Assembly: GCF_016863035.1 (NCBI RefSeq)
Contig: NZ_BOOC01000017.1
Coordinates: 33,759-97,758 of the forward strand
Source of the DNA: Microbispora corallina
GTDB taxonomy: Bacteria > Actinomycetota > Actinomycetes > Streptosporangiales > Streptosporangiaceae
Length of the DNA: 64,000 bases
Reading direction: 5' to 3'
Shown here: positions 16,076-24,389 of the stretch, piece after piece
Position numbering within the stretch: the first letter of the stretch is position 1
Layout of the letters: each line of letters begins with the position of its first letter
Program-made: the position numbers and the translations under genes
The notes under the pieces: generated by a model
Database searches by the model: none
What the model was told of the DNA's origin: nothing
Seen by the model: only the letters and a program-made list of their open reading frames with translations

Positions 16076-16561
16076 GTGGTGACGGCTGGACCCGGCGGCG
16101 GGCGCGCTACCCCCCTCCCACAGGACGCCGAGCCGTCCACCGGGCTCGGCTCCTCTCTGGCGTACCTGCTCAGTCGGGCCGAGCGGAGCGTCAACCGGGC
16201 GCTGTCCGCGGCCCTGGCCGCTGAGGACGTCTCGGTCGAGCAGTGGCGGATCCTCCAGGCGCTCGCCGACGGCCGGGGCCACTCCATGGGCGAGCTCGCC
16301 GAGGCCGCGCTCATGCCCCACCCCACGCTGACCAAGGCCGTGGACCGGCTGGTGGAGCGGGCCGTCGTCTACCGCGGGCACGACCCGGCGGACCGCCGCA
16401 AGGTCGCCGTCTTCCTGGCCGGCCGGGGAAGCGATCTGCTCGGCCGTCTGGAGGCCGGGATCGCCGAGCACCACCGGGCCATCCTCGCGGCGTACGGCCC
16501 GGAGCGCACCGGGCGGCTCATGCGCGATCTGGAACTCCTCGTCCGCGCCCTCGAGGGCTGA
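16076..16561 (+). CDS. MarR-family regulator
   Basis: 161 residues. Winged helix with VSVEQWRILQALADGRGHSM, PHPTLTKAVDRLVERAVVYR (recognition helix) and the wing HDPADRRKVAVFLAG. Start GTG 16076 with AGGGAG upstream (GTG 16079 is equally possible). Its 5' end faces the AmiC-like gene across 41 bases, so the two genes share a control region and the protein probably represses one or both. The ligand may be an amide passed on by the AmiC-like sensor, but this is inference. Confidence 0.83.
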   Translation: MVTAGPGGGRATPLPQDAEPSTGLGSSLAYLLSRAERSVNRALSAALAAEDVSVEQWRILQALADGRGHSMGELAEAALMPHPTLTKAVDRLVERAVVYRGHDPADRRKVAVFLAGRGSDLLGRLEAGIAEHHRAILAAYGPERTGRLMRDLELLVRALEG

Positions 16562-16632
16562 CCGCCGCCTCGGTAAGATCGTCGGCCCGTACGGCCGGTC
16601 CGCGGCCGGCGAGGCCGCGAACGAGGAGAGCG

Positions 16633-17409
16633 ATGGAGACCAGGGCGACCGCCGCCGGCATCTACAACTACCTGCTGGGCGGCGACGCGTGGAGCGCGGC
16701 CGACCGGGCCGCGGCCGACCGCGTGCTCGCGGTGTCGGCCGAGTCGCGCGTGGTCGCCCGGCGCAACCGCGACTTCCTCGTGAACGCGGTCCGGTACGTC
16801 GCCGGGCAGGGCGTGCGGCAGTTCCTCGACCTCGGGTCGGGGCTCCCCGACGGCACGAACGTGCACCAGATCGCCCAGGCCGTCCAGCCGGGCGCGCGCA
16901 CCGTGTACGTCGACAACGACGCGCAGGTCCTGCCCCACGCGCGGCGGCTGATCGAGGGCGACCCGGACACGGCGTACGTCCACGCGGACCTGCGCGAGCC
17001 CGCCGCCGTCCTCGGGCACCCGGACACGCGGCGCCTGCTCGACCTGTCGCGGCCGGTGGCGCTGCTGATCGTGTCCGTCCTCCACCACGTCCCGGACGAG
17101 GACGACCCGTACGGCGCCGTGGCCGCCCTCGTCGGCGCGCTCGCCCTCGGCAGCCACCTCGTGGTCTCGCACTCCTCGCTCGACCTGGACGCCCTCGACC
17201 CCGAGGTGCGGGAGCGCGTCGTCGCGAGCAACGCGACGATGAGGGTCCCGGTGACGTTCCGGGGCGCGGACGAGGTCGGCCGGTTCTTCTCCGGCACGCG
17301 GCTCGTCGAGCCGGGGCTCGTGTACGTCGAGCAGTGGGCGCCGGGACGAGCGCTGCCGCGCGAGCCGATCCCGCTGGACATGCTCGCCGGCGTCGGCGTC
17401 AAGCTCTGA
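16633..17409 (+). CDS. DUF574-type SAM-dependent methyltransferase
   Basis: 258 residues. The N-terminal signature AGIYNYLLGGDAWSAADR is diagnostic for the large actinomycete DUF574 family. The SAM site is FLDLGSGLPDGTNVHQI, with VYVDNDAQVLPHA as the acidic motif II. Other members have unknown substrates. Start ATG with ACGAGGAGAG upstream. The stop lies directly against the palindrome that controls the TetR gene downstream, so the two genes are adjacent but separately regulated. Confidence 0.85.
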   Translation: METRATAAGIYNYLLGGDAWSAADRAAADRVLAVSAESRVVARRNRDFLVNAVRYVAGQGVRQFLDLGSGLPDGTNVHQIAQAVQPGARTVYVDNDAQVLPHARRLIEGDPDTAYVHADLREPAAVLGHPDTRRLLDLSRPVALLIVSVLHHVPDEDDPYGAVAALVGALALGSHLVVSHSSLDLDALDPEVRERVVASNATMRVPVTFRGADEVGRFFSGTRLVEPGLVYVEQWAPGRALPREPIPLDMLAGVGVKL

Positions 17410-17431
17410 CGCTATAGGTTTTACTATAGCG
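17410..17431. promoter_or_regulatory. Perfect palindromic operator at TetR start
   Basis: CGCTATAG, 6-base spacer GTTTTA, CTATAGCG: an exact 8-bp inverted repeat that begins at the base after the methyltransferase stop and ends 2 bases before the TetR ATG (17434). It is a small A/T island in GC-rich DNA. Binding here would block initiation of the TetR gene, so autorepression is likely. Confidence 0.75.
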
Positions 17432-17433
17432 AG

Positions 17434-18168
17434 ATGGACACGGACCTGCGGGCCGCCGGGGGAGCCTCGGCTCGGGACCGCCTGCTGCTGGCCGCCGCCC
17501 AGCTCCTGGAGAGCGGCGACCGGTCGTTCTCGACGAGGGCGGTGTGCGACCTGGCCGGGGTGAAGGCGCCCACGCTGTACCACCACTTCGGCAACAAGCA
17601 GGGCCTCGTCGACGCCGTGCTCCTGCACGGCTTCACCCAGTACGTGTCTCCGTCCGGGTCGCCGGAGGCGTCGAGCGACCCCGTGCGGGACCTGCGCCAC
17701 GGCTGGGACCGGCACGTCGAGTTCGGCCTCGACCACCCCAGCTTCTACACACTCCTGTACGGCGGGGTCGAGCCGGGCCGGCCGTGCACGGTGACGGCCC
17801 CCGCCACCGACATGCTGGTCCGGCTGCTCGACGAGGTCGCGCGGCGCGGGCTGCTGCGGGTGCCTCCGGCCGAGGCGGCCGCGCAGATCCTCGCGGCGAA
17901 CGTCGGCGTGACGCTGAGCCTGATCGCCCAGCCGGAGGGCGAGCGCGACCTGCGGCTGTCCGAGCGGGTGCGGGAGGCGGCGCTGGCCGGGGTGCTGGCC
18001 GGGGTGCTGACCGGCCCCGGCGAGGGACGCGCTCCGGAGGGCGACGGTCCCACCCGGGCGACGGCGGCCATCGCGCTCGCCGCCGCCGTCGAGAGGGACG
18101 GCTCCGGCCTCACACCGGGGGAGTCGCTGCTGCTGCGCGAACTGCTGGCCCGCCTGGGCGGGGCCTGA
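17434..18168 (+). CDS. TetR-family regulator
   Basis: 244 residues. The N-terminal HTH (about 13-62) contains FSTRAVCDLAGVKAPTLYHH and FGNKQGLVDAVL, the standard TetR three-helix domain; the C-terminal ligand domain is unassigned. The ATG follows the perfect palindrome by 2 bases. No Shine-Dalgarno sequence fits between them, so the message may be leaderless or translated from within the operator. No obvious divergent target gene is present; the protein may control itself and distant genes. Confidence 0.85.
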   Translation: MDTDLRAAGGASARDRLLLAAAQLLESGDRSFSTRAVCDLAGVKAPTLYHHFGNKQGLVDAVLLHGFTQYVSPSGSPEASSDPVRDLRHGWDRHVEFGLDHPSFYTLLYGGVEPGRPCTVTAPATDMLVRLLDEVARRGLLRVPPAEAAAQILAANVGVTLSLIAQPEGERDLRLSERVREAALAGVLAGVLTGPGEGRAPEGDGPTRATAAIALAAAVERDGSGLTPGESLLLRELLARLGGA

Positions 18169-18250
18169 CCCGGCCTCGGCCGGTGACGCCGGGACCAGGG
18201 TCCGCTCAGGACATGGCCGGACTCGGGGGTGGCGGCTCAGGGGTGACGGC

Positions 18251-18535
18251 TCAGGGGGTGACGGTGACGCCGCGCCAGAAGGCGATGCGGCCGGTGATCT
18301 CGCGGGCCGCGTCCTTCGGCTCCGGGTAGTACCAGGCGGCGTCGGCGTTGGTCCGGCCGTCGACCTCGATCGAGTAGTAGGAGGCCGTGCCCTTCCACGG
18401 GCAGACGGTGTGGGTGTCCGACTCCCGCAGCAGGCTCGCGTCGACCGCCTCGCGGGGGAAGTAGTGGTTGCCCTCCACGACCACCGTGTCGTCGCTCTCC
18501 GCGATGACCGCGCCGTTCCATGTCGCCTTGGCCAT
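18251..18535 (-). CDS. DUF427-family protein
   Basis: 94 residues. MAKATWNGAVIAESDDTVVV, HYFPREAV, CPWKGTASYYSIEVDG and WYYPEPKDAAREI are the conserved blocks of DUF427, a small beta-rich cytoplasmic domain of unknown function, typically single-copy like this. Start ATG 18535. The C-terminus (WRGVTVTP) is complete. Nothing in the neighbourhood suggests a pathway. Confidence 0.85.
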   Translation of the reverse strand: MAKATWNGAVIAESDDTVVVEGNHYFPREAVDASLLRESDTHTVCPWKGTASYYSIEVDGRTNADAAWYYPEPKDAAREITGRIAFWRGVTVTP

Positions 18536-18620
18536 GTCGTAGGACTCCGCTCTTCGGGCCGGGTGCGTACACCGTCCACCGTAGCCGGGGCCGCGGGCGC
18601 CGAAGCCGCCGCCGTACGGC

Positions 18621-19559
18621 TCAGGAGGGAGCGGCCGGCCGGGCGGCGAGGAAGCGGGCGAGGTCGGCGGCCCGGGGCGCGGTGGCGGGACCGCGCGCGG
18701 CGACCGCGAGGGCGGCCCCCGCGTTCGCGACGCGGGCGGCCTCCAGCGGATCGGCTCCGGCGGCGAGCGCCGCGACGAAGACACCGGTGTGGGCGTCCCC
18801 GGCGCCGTTGGTGTCGACCGCGCGGACGGCGAAGCCCGGCACGTGAAGAGGGACGTCGCCGCTGCGGACGAGGAGGCACCCGTCCCGGCCCGTGCGGACC
18901 AGGACGCCCCGCCTGCCGGTGAGCCGGGCCAGCGCGGCGGCCGCGGCGGCCGGATCGTCCTCGCCGGTGACGGAGGCGGCCTCACGGGCGTTGCAGGTCC
19001 ACCAGTCGGCCCGCGCGAGCAGCAGCCCCCGCGCGTCGTCGCCGAGGAGGTGGACGAGCGGCCCCGGGTCGACGACGACGGAGACCTCGTCCCCCAGGGA
19101 AGGCAGCCAGCCGGACAGCGCCTCCCGGTTGCTCGGGTGCAGCATGCCGTACCCGGAGACGGCGACGACGTCGCGCGGCCCGGGGCGTACGGCGGCGAGG
19201 TCGTCGAGGGTGAGGGCGGCCTCGGCGCCGCGGCTGGTGAGGAAGGTGCGCTCGCCCCCGGCGTCGACGACGCTGACCGCGAAGCCCGTGTCCACGCCGG
19301 GCTTGGCGGGACGCAGGACCGCGATGCCCTCGTCGCGCATGGCCGCGCGGACCCGGTCGCCGAAGGGCCCGGTGCCGTGCGCCCCCGCGTACGCGACCCG
19401 CAGGCCCTGCCGGGCGGCGGCCGCCATGACGTTGAAGCCGCCGCCGGGAGTGATCTCGGTGGCGGTCGCCAGGACGTCGCCGCCGCGTTCGGGCAGCGCG
19501 GGCACCGCGAGCACGATGTCGACGACCGCGTTTCCCGCGTAGATCAGCCGGGCGTCCAC
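18621..19559 (-). CDS. PfkB-family sugar/nucleoside kinase
   Basis: 312 residues of the ribokinase fold. GGGFNVMAAAARQG (about 39-52) is the first PfkB signature and VDTNGAGDAHTGVFVAALAA (about 246-265) the second, with the catalytic aspartate in GAGD. The N-terminus (LIYAGNAVVDIVLAVPALPE) is a normal substrate-lid start; GTG 19559 is used. Ribokinase, fructokinase or nucleoside kinase activity cannot be separated by eye. It stands alone; an ADP-ribosylglycohydrolase gene 3 kb away would release ribose-type products, but a link is only speculation. Confidence 0.83.
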   Translation of the reverse strand: MDARLIYAGNAVVDIVLAVPALPERGGDVLATATEITPGGGFNVMAAAARQGLRVAYAGAHGTGPFGDRVRAAMRDEGIAVLRPAKPGVDTGFAVSVVDAGGERTFLTSRGAEAALTLDDLAAVRPGPRDVVAVSGYGMLHPSNREALSGWLPSLGDEVSVVVDPGPLVHLLGDDARGLLLARADWWTCNAREAASVTGEDDPAAAAAALARLTGRRGVLVRTGRDGCLLVRSGDVPLHVPGFAVRAVDTNGAGDAHTGVFVAALAAGADPLEAARVANAGAALAVAARGPATAPRAADLARFLAARPAAPS

Positions 19560-19658
19560 GGCGTCACCCGCCCGTCAGGAGCGGACGTCCCCGCCCGGTG
19601 GGCGGAGGCCGACGCGGGGGATCGGGGCGCGACGGGACGAGTCCAGCTCCCCTGGGAG

Positions 19659-20279
19659 TCAACGGGTCGGGCAAGAGCCGCCCTCCGGGGTCAGGAGCCT
19701 CTCGGCGATCGCGCGAGCCTGACGTGCGGGGCCCTGAGCGCCGAGAGCCTGAACCGAGGCGTAGACACCCTCCATGATCAGAATCAGGTGGTCGGCGAGG
19801 CCGGCCGAGCCGGCCACCCCCTGGGACTCCGCCAACTGGTCGACCAGCTCCACCATGCGCGCATGAGTCCACTTCTTCAGGTCCACGGCGTGCCGATGGC
19901 AACCGGCTTCGGATTGGGGATACTCGGCCAGGGTCATGAGGAAGGGGCATCCCCTGCTGACGTGGGGTTGAGTCTGGGCGATGAGCTCGTCGAACAGGGC
20001 GAGGATCCGATCGCGGGGGCTGCGGCCGTCAGCCCGCGTCGCCTTCATGAACCATTCCCGGTAGTCGTTCTCCGTACGTTCGACGTACGCGGTGACGAGA
20101 TCGTCTTTCGACGGGAACAGCCGGTAGAGCGTCATGGGAGCGACCCCGGCCTCGGCGGCGATCCGATCCACCCCGACGGCGCGGATGCCGTTCCAGTAGA
20201 ACAGGCGGCGCGCGACCTCCAGCACATGTTCGCGGGTCTCTGCGGATGTGCGTCGCCTACGAGCGTCCGAGCTGCTCAT
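19659..20279 (-). CDS. TetR-family regulator of the adjacent SDR/MFS genes
   Basis: 206 residues. The HTH spans about 14-60 (RRLFYWNGIRAVGVDRIAAE, GVAPMTLYRLFPSKDDLV). The C-terminal part resembles the TetR_C group with RGCPFLMTLAEYP, seen in many efflux and redox-stress repressors. It is divergent from the SDR-MFS pair. Two 18-bp palindromes lie in the 169-bp gap, one next to each start, which fits a repressor that controls itself and the pair. Codon use is less GC-biased than in most of the window, like its two targets. Confidence 0.87.
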   Translation of the reverse strand: MSSSDARRRRTSAETREHVLEVARRLFYWNGIRAVGVDRIAAEAGVAPMTLYRLFPSKDDLVTAYVERTENDYREWFMKATRADGRSPRDRILALFDELIAQTQPHVSRGCPFLMTLAEYPQSEAGCHRHAVDLKKWTHARMVELVDQLAESQGVAGSAGLADHLILIMEGVYASVQALGAQGPARQARAIAERLLTPEGGSCPTR

Positions 20280-20297
20280 GAGGACAGTCTAGTCATG

Positions 20298-20315
20298 TTA
20301 GGGAAGGTCCCCTAA
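20298..20315. promoter_or_regulatory. TetR operator O1
   Basis: TTAGGG-AAGGTC-CCCTAA, a perfect 6-bp inverted repeat with 6-base spacer, 19 bases upstream of the TetR start. It matches O2 at 20378 in size and spacing. Confidence 0.72.
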
Positions 20316-20377
20316 TGGTGCTCGGCGGAGGCACCCGATCCGGTTGCCCATCAATGGCGGGCGTGTGTACGCTCTTG

Positions 20378-20395
20378 TTAAGTAACGTTCCCTAA
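20378..20395. promoter_or_regulatory. TetR operator O2
   Basis: TTAAGT-AACGTT-CCCTAA. The right half is identical to O1 and the left half shares TTA; the 18-bp size and 6-base spacer are the same. It lies 54 bases before the SDR start in an A/T-rich tract that should hold its promoter. Confidence 0.68.
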
Positions 20396-20448
20396 CAACA
20401 CGGCGGACCGTCACATCGAGGTTCCCTCCCAGAACGAAGGACATTCGC

Positions 20449-21216
20449 ATGTCAGGTCTCACAGGCAAGACCGCGCTGGTGACAGGGGCATCGCGCGGCA
20501 TCGGGCGGTCCATCGCCGAACGTCTGGCGGCTGAAGGCGCGCTCGTGGCGGTGCACTACGGCAGCAATGAGGGCGCCGCGAAGGACGTTGTGAATGCGAT
20601 TCATACCGCCGGCGGACGCGCCTTCCCCGTACGCGCCGAACTCGGCGTGGACGGGGATGTGGACACGTTGTTCACCGGTCTCGAGGAAGGCCTCGCGGGC
20701 AGACCGCTGGACATCCTGGTGAACAACGCCGGCTTCATCGACTACGACGCGACCGTCGACTCCGTCACTCACCAGCAGTTCGAGCGCCTGTTCGCGGTCA
20801 ACGTGCGGGCACCGCTGTTCATCACCCAGCGGGCACTCACGCTGATGCCCGACGGCGGTCGCATCATCAACATCTCGTCAGGCGTGACGTGGTTCGCGAT
20901 CCCGGAAATCGTCTACGCCATGACGAAGGGCGCCATCAACGTGTTCAGCCGTTCACTCGCTCACACTCAAGGCGTCCGCGGCATCACCGTGAACACGGTG
21001 TCCCCGGGTGTCACCGAGACCGATATGAACGGCTGGCTGAGCGACCGCGACGCGGCGAAGGCCATCGGTGATCTGACAGCGCTCGGCCGGCCCGCGAAAC
21101 CGGCCGATATCGGGGACGCGGTCGCCTTCTTCGCCTCGGAGGACGCGCGCTGGATAAGCGGTCAAACCCTTGAAGTCAACGGTGGTCTCTTCCTGGGGCC
21201 TCGCGTCCAGCGATAG
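20449..21216 (+). CDS. SDR-family oxidoreductase
   Basis: 255 residues, classical short-chain dehydrogenase. NAD(P) site TGASRGIG (residues 13-20), NNAG motif, catalytic Ser in INISSG, Tyr-x-x-x-Lys in YAMTKG, and the C-terminal ISGQTLEVNGG. The basic residues near the cofactor loop suggest NADP(H), but this is a guess. The substrate is unknown. First gene of an SDR-MFS unit (67-bp gap) opposite the TetR gene; third positions include many A and T (for example ATT CAT ACC), unlike the flanking genes. Confidence 0.88.
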   Translation: MSGLTGKTALVTGASRGIGRSIAERLAAEGALVAVHYGSNEGAAKDVVNAIHTAGGRAFPVRAELGVDGDVDTLFTGLEEGLAGRPLDILVNNAGFIDYDATVDSVTHQQFERLFAVNVRAPLFITQRALTLMPDGGRIINISSGVTWFAIPEIVYAMTKGAINVFSRSLAHTQGVRGITVNTVSPGVTETDMNGWLSDRDAAKAIGDLTALGRPAKPADIGDAVAFFASEDARWISGQTLEVNGGLFLGPRVQR

Positions 21217-21283
21217 ACGCGGGCGCGATGCGCTCGGGGCGCGTGACGTCACTTCAGGAAGTCCTGGCATTGGGGAGGGCGAC

Positions 21284-22471
21284 ATGAGCATCACCGCGAC
21301 ACCACAGACGCAAAAGCGGGCCGGTCCGGCCTTGGCCGCCCTGTTCCTGGGAACGTTCGTCATGGGCATGGCGGAGTTGCTGGTCGTCGGTGTGCTGGAT
21401 CTGATCGCGAAGGATTTCGAGGTTTCACTCAGCAGCACCGGCACGCTCGTGACCAGCTACGCGTTCGGGCTCGCTGTGGGCGGCCCCATCTTGACCGCGC
21501 TGACGATACGCCTGAGCCGCCGCAGGCTGTTGTTGTTCGCGATGGCGGCCTACGTGCTCGGCAACGTCGTCATGGCGCTCGCAGGACACTTCGCGGTGCT
21601 GCTCGCGGCGAGGGCTGTGACAGGGGCGGTGCAGGGTCTTTTCATCGGCGTCGCCTTCGCGGTGGGGGCGAGCGTCGTGACTCCGGATCGAATGGGCAGG
21701 GCGATCTCCATCGTCATCGGGGGCGTCGCCGTATCCATCGCCCTGGGTGTTCCGATCGGCACGTTGATAGGCCAGGGGCTCGGCTGGCGCGGCGCCTTCC
21801 TCGCCGTCGTAGGACTGGGTCTGGTCGCGCTGGTCGCGCTTGTGGCTTTGGTTCCGGCGGTGACCGCCACCGGTGTGGAAGGACTGCGTGCTCAGGCGCG
21901 ATTCGCGCTCGCGCCTCGGGTGCTGGCGATGCTGGTCGTCGGCTTCCTGCTGCTGGGAGGGCAGTACGCCGCGCTGACGTACATCACCCCCTTTCTGCAG
22001 CAGGTCACGGGGGTGTCCGGAGCCTGGATCAGCGCGTTTCTGCTGGCGTACGGTGTGGCCACCGCCGTGGGCGCGTTCGCCGGGGGCTGGGCGGCCGATC
22101 GGAACGCGGCAAGGACCCTGGGGCTGGCCAACCTGGTGCTCGTCGGCGCGCTGGGCGCCCTGTGGCTGAGCGGCGCCGTCCCCGTGCTGGTGGCACTGGC
22201 CCTGCTGGTCTGGGGACTGGTCGGATTCGGGCTGGTGCCCTCGTTGCAGTACCGGGTGGTCGACCTCGCCGGTCCCGGTCGTGATCTGGCCGCGACTCTT
22301 CCGGCTTCGGCGGTCAACACGGGGATCGCGGTCGGGGCGCTCGCCGGCGGCTGGAGTCTCGACAGTTTCGGGCCGGCGTCCGTGGTTGTGACGGGCTTGC
22401 TGGTATGCCTCGTGGCTCTGCCGGCGACCTGGGCGAGTGGCCTTCTGAAGGTTCGCCCGCAGGGCAGCTGA
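21284..22471 (+). CDS. MFS transporter, drug-efflux type
   Basis: 395 residues with twelve hydrophobic helices. ALFLGTFVMGMAELLVVGVL opens helix 1, typical of the DHA1/arabinose-efflux/CmlA-like group; RLSRRRLLLFA is the motif A region between helices 2 and 3. Start ATG 21284 has GGGGAGGG 4 bases before it; a longer frame upstream would overlap the SDR gene. Probably exports a toxic compound that the TetR protein senses and the SDR modifies (inference from context). Confidence 0.86.
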   Translation: MSITATPQTQKRAGPALAALFLGTFVMGMAELLVVGVLDLIAKDFEVSLSSTGTLVTSYAFGLAVGGPILTALTIRLSRRRLLLFAMAAYVLGNVVMALAGHFAVLLAARAVTGAVQGLFIGVAFAVGASVVTPDRMGRAISIVIGGVAVSIALGVPIGTLIGQGLGWRGAFLAVVGLGLVALVALVALVPAVTATGVEGLRAQARFALAPRVLAMLVVGFLLLGGQYAALTYITPFLQQVTGVSGAWISAFLLAYGVATAVGAFAGGWAADRNAARTLGLANLVLVGALGALWLSGAVPVLVALALLVWGLVGFGLVPSLQYRVVDLAGPGRDLAATLPASAVNTGIAVGALAGGWSLDSFGPASVVVTGLLVCLVALPATWASGLLKVRPQGS

Positions 22472-22596
22472 GAGCTCGGGCCGTGCAGGGGAGCCTCGAC
22501 GCCCTGGAGACGGCGATCTGGAACCGCCGCTGCGCGGCCCTGGGGCGAGGGCGATCAGCCGGAGCCTTCACTGTGACGGCTGGGGCGGCGGCACGT

Positions 22597-23670
22597 TCAT
22601 CCGTCCGGGCGCGCCTTCGCCCGCAGGGCCAGGAGAGCGGCGGCGGTCTCGTCGAGCGGCAGGGCGTTCGCCGTGGCGACGAGGCGGCGCGCGCCGGCGG
22701 GGAACGCGGCGACGCCGTGGCACGCGCCGGCGACCGCTCCCGCGACTGCGGCGATAGTGTCGCAGTCGCCGCCGACGGACGCGGCCAGCCGGACGGCCCG
22801 CCACGGGTCGTCGCGGCACGCCGACAGGATCGCGAACGCCGCGGGCACCGACTCCTGGGCCGCGAGGCTCGTGCCGACGAGTGTGTAGACGCGGTCGCAC
22901 ACCTCGTCGCCGGGCAGGCCGTCGACCAGCGTCGTCGCCCAGGCGATCCGGGCGGCGACGTCGGCCCCGGCGACCCAGTGCCCCCGCCGCGCGCCCAGGG
23001 CGGCCGCGGCCCGCGCGGCCCGCACGGCCTCGGCCACGGTCGCGCCGTCGATCCCGGCGCTGACCGCCGCGGCCACGGCGGCGGCGGCCGCCAGGGCGAC
23101 CCCCGTGTTGTGGGTGAGTTTGCTGACGTCGACCACCCGGTCCACCAGGACGTCGAGGTCCGAGGACGGCACGGCCACGCCGACCGGCGTGATCCGCATC
23201 GCCGCGCCGTTGGTGTCGCCGTACCGGCCCGCCTCGTCGACGCTCGCCCCGGCCAGCACCCGGGAGACGGCCCGCTTCGTGGAGGGGCCGAGGAGGTCGA
23301 GCGACCCGCGGGCGCGCATGGAGTCCTCCCACGCGACCAGCCGCCGCGCGAGCTCCGCGGGGTCGGCCGTCCCGTGCCCGTCGAGGAGGAGGCCGGCCAC
23401 CAGCATGGCCTGCTCGGTGTCGTCGGTCACGGCGCCCGCCGGCATCCCCGCGGCCAGGGGATGATCGGGCGGCGCCGGGTGGAAGCCGTCCACGACGGGC
23501 CCGTACCGCTCGACGACGAGCGGGCGGGGCAACATCTGCGTCGGCATGCCGAGCGCGTCGCCGATCGCGAGCCCGTACAGAGCCCCCGCCGCCCGCGCCT
23601 CCTGGTCCGGCGGCGTCGTGCGGAGGCCGGCGCCGGGCCCCGGCCCCTCGTCGTACGGTGCGGGGGTCAC
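22597..23670 (-). CDS. ADP-ribosylglycohydrolase family protein
   Basis: 357 residues, DraG/ARH fold. LYGLAIGDALGMPTQ (31-45), the metal site VTDDTEQ (81-87), GDTNGAAMRITPVGV and the second metal site GGDCDTIAAVAGA near residues 297-309 are all present, so a di-Mg2+ enzyme that cleaves N- or O-ribosyl bonds is expected. Starts at GTG 23670, overlapping the GntR stop by GTGA. Last gene of the operon permease - isochorismatase hydrolase - GntR - this gene, which suggests a catabolic role on an imported nucleoside-like compound rather than control of protein ADP-ribosylation. Confidence 0.87.
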   Translation of the reverse strand: MTPAPYDEGPGPGAGLRTTPPDQEARAAGALYGLAIGDALGMPTQMLPRPLVVERYGPVVDGFHPAPPDHPLAAGMPAGAVTDDTEQAMLVAGLLLDGHGTADPAELARRLVAWEDSMRARGSLDLLGPSTKRAVSRVLAGASVDEAGRYGDTNGAAMRITPVGVAVPSSDLDVLVDRVVDVSKLTHNTGVALAAAAAVAAAVSAGIDGATVAEAVRAARAAAALGARRGHWVAGADVAARIAWATTLVDGLPGDEVCDRVYTLVGTSLAAQESVPAAFAILSACRDDPWRAVRLAASVGGDCDTIAAVAGAVAGACHGVAAFPAGARRLVATANALPLDETAAALLALRAKARPDG

Positions 23671-24389
23671 GAGAGCCCGCTCTCGCTGAAGGTGAGGAAG
23701 AGCTCGAAGTGGTCCGGGTCGAGGAGGCTCTCGACGTCCTCGGCGAAGGCGCCGCCGGCGGACCAGCTCGTCCGGCGGGTGGTGAGGAACCAGGCGCCGG
23801 CCTCCCGGCCGAGCAGGCCGGCCTCGCGGCCGTCGAGCCGGCGGCCGCCCATGCGCTGCTCCCCGTGGTCGGGACGCAGGCCCGCCCGGCTCAGCTCCTC
23901 GGTCAGCGAGCCGCCGTCGAGGCCGCGCTCGGGAAGGTCGCGCAGGCCGTCCACGGCCGGGAGGCAGCTGCGCTCGTAGGACACGACGCCGCCCCCGGCC
24001 ACCTCGCGGAGCCGCTCGACCACGACGACCTCGGGTGAGGACAGGTTCAGTCGTTCGGCGAGCGCGTCATCCCGCCGCATGGCGACGGTCAGGACGCGCA
24101 CCCGGGTCTCCACGCCCTGGGCGGCGAGCGCGCGGGCCCAGCCGAGCCGGGTGTCGAGGGGGCGGCCGTCGAACAGGACGAACGAGCCCTTGCCGGTCCG
24201 CGTGGTGATCAGCCCGGCCTCGTTGAGCTCGGCGAGCGCCGATCGGACCGTGGTGCGGCTCACGCCGAAGCGCCGGGCGAGGGTCGTCTCGCCCGGGAGC
24301 CTGCTGCCGTGCGGCACCCGGCCGGAGCGGATCTCCCGCTCCAGCGTGATCAACACCCGCTGGTGCTTGGGACGTCCGACGTCGGTCAC
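23667..24389 (-). CDS. GntR/HutC-family regulator with UTRA domain
   Basis: 240 residues. The N-terminal winged helix (about 8-75) contains RVPHGSRLPGETTLARRFGV, SRTTVRSALAELNEAGLITT and GKGSFVLFDG. The UTRA effector domain follows from about 90, ending LDPDHFELFLTFSESGLS. GTG 24389 overlaps the stop of the isochorismatase gene (GTGA). It lies inside the operon it probably controls: a GTCTAGAC palindrome of the HutC type is placed just upstream of the first gene (26458-26465). The effector is probably the imported nucleobase or nucleoside or a product of it. Confidence 0.87.
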   Translation of the reverse strand: MTDVGRPKHQRVLITLEREIRSGRVPHGSRLPGETTLARRFGVSRTTVRSALAELNEAGLITTRTGKGSFVLFDGRPLDTRLGWARALAAQGVETRVRVLTVAMRRDDALAERLNLSSPEVVVVERLREVAGGGVVSYERSCLPAVDGLRDLPERGLDGGSLTEELSRAGLRPDHGEQRMGGRRLDGREAGLLGREAGAWFLTTRRTSWSAGGAFAEDVESLLDPDHFELFLTFSESGLS

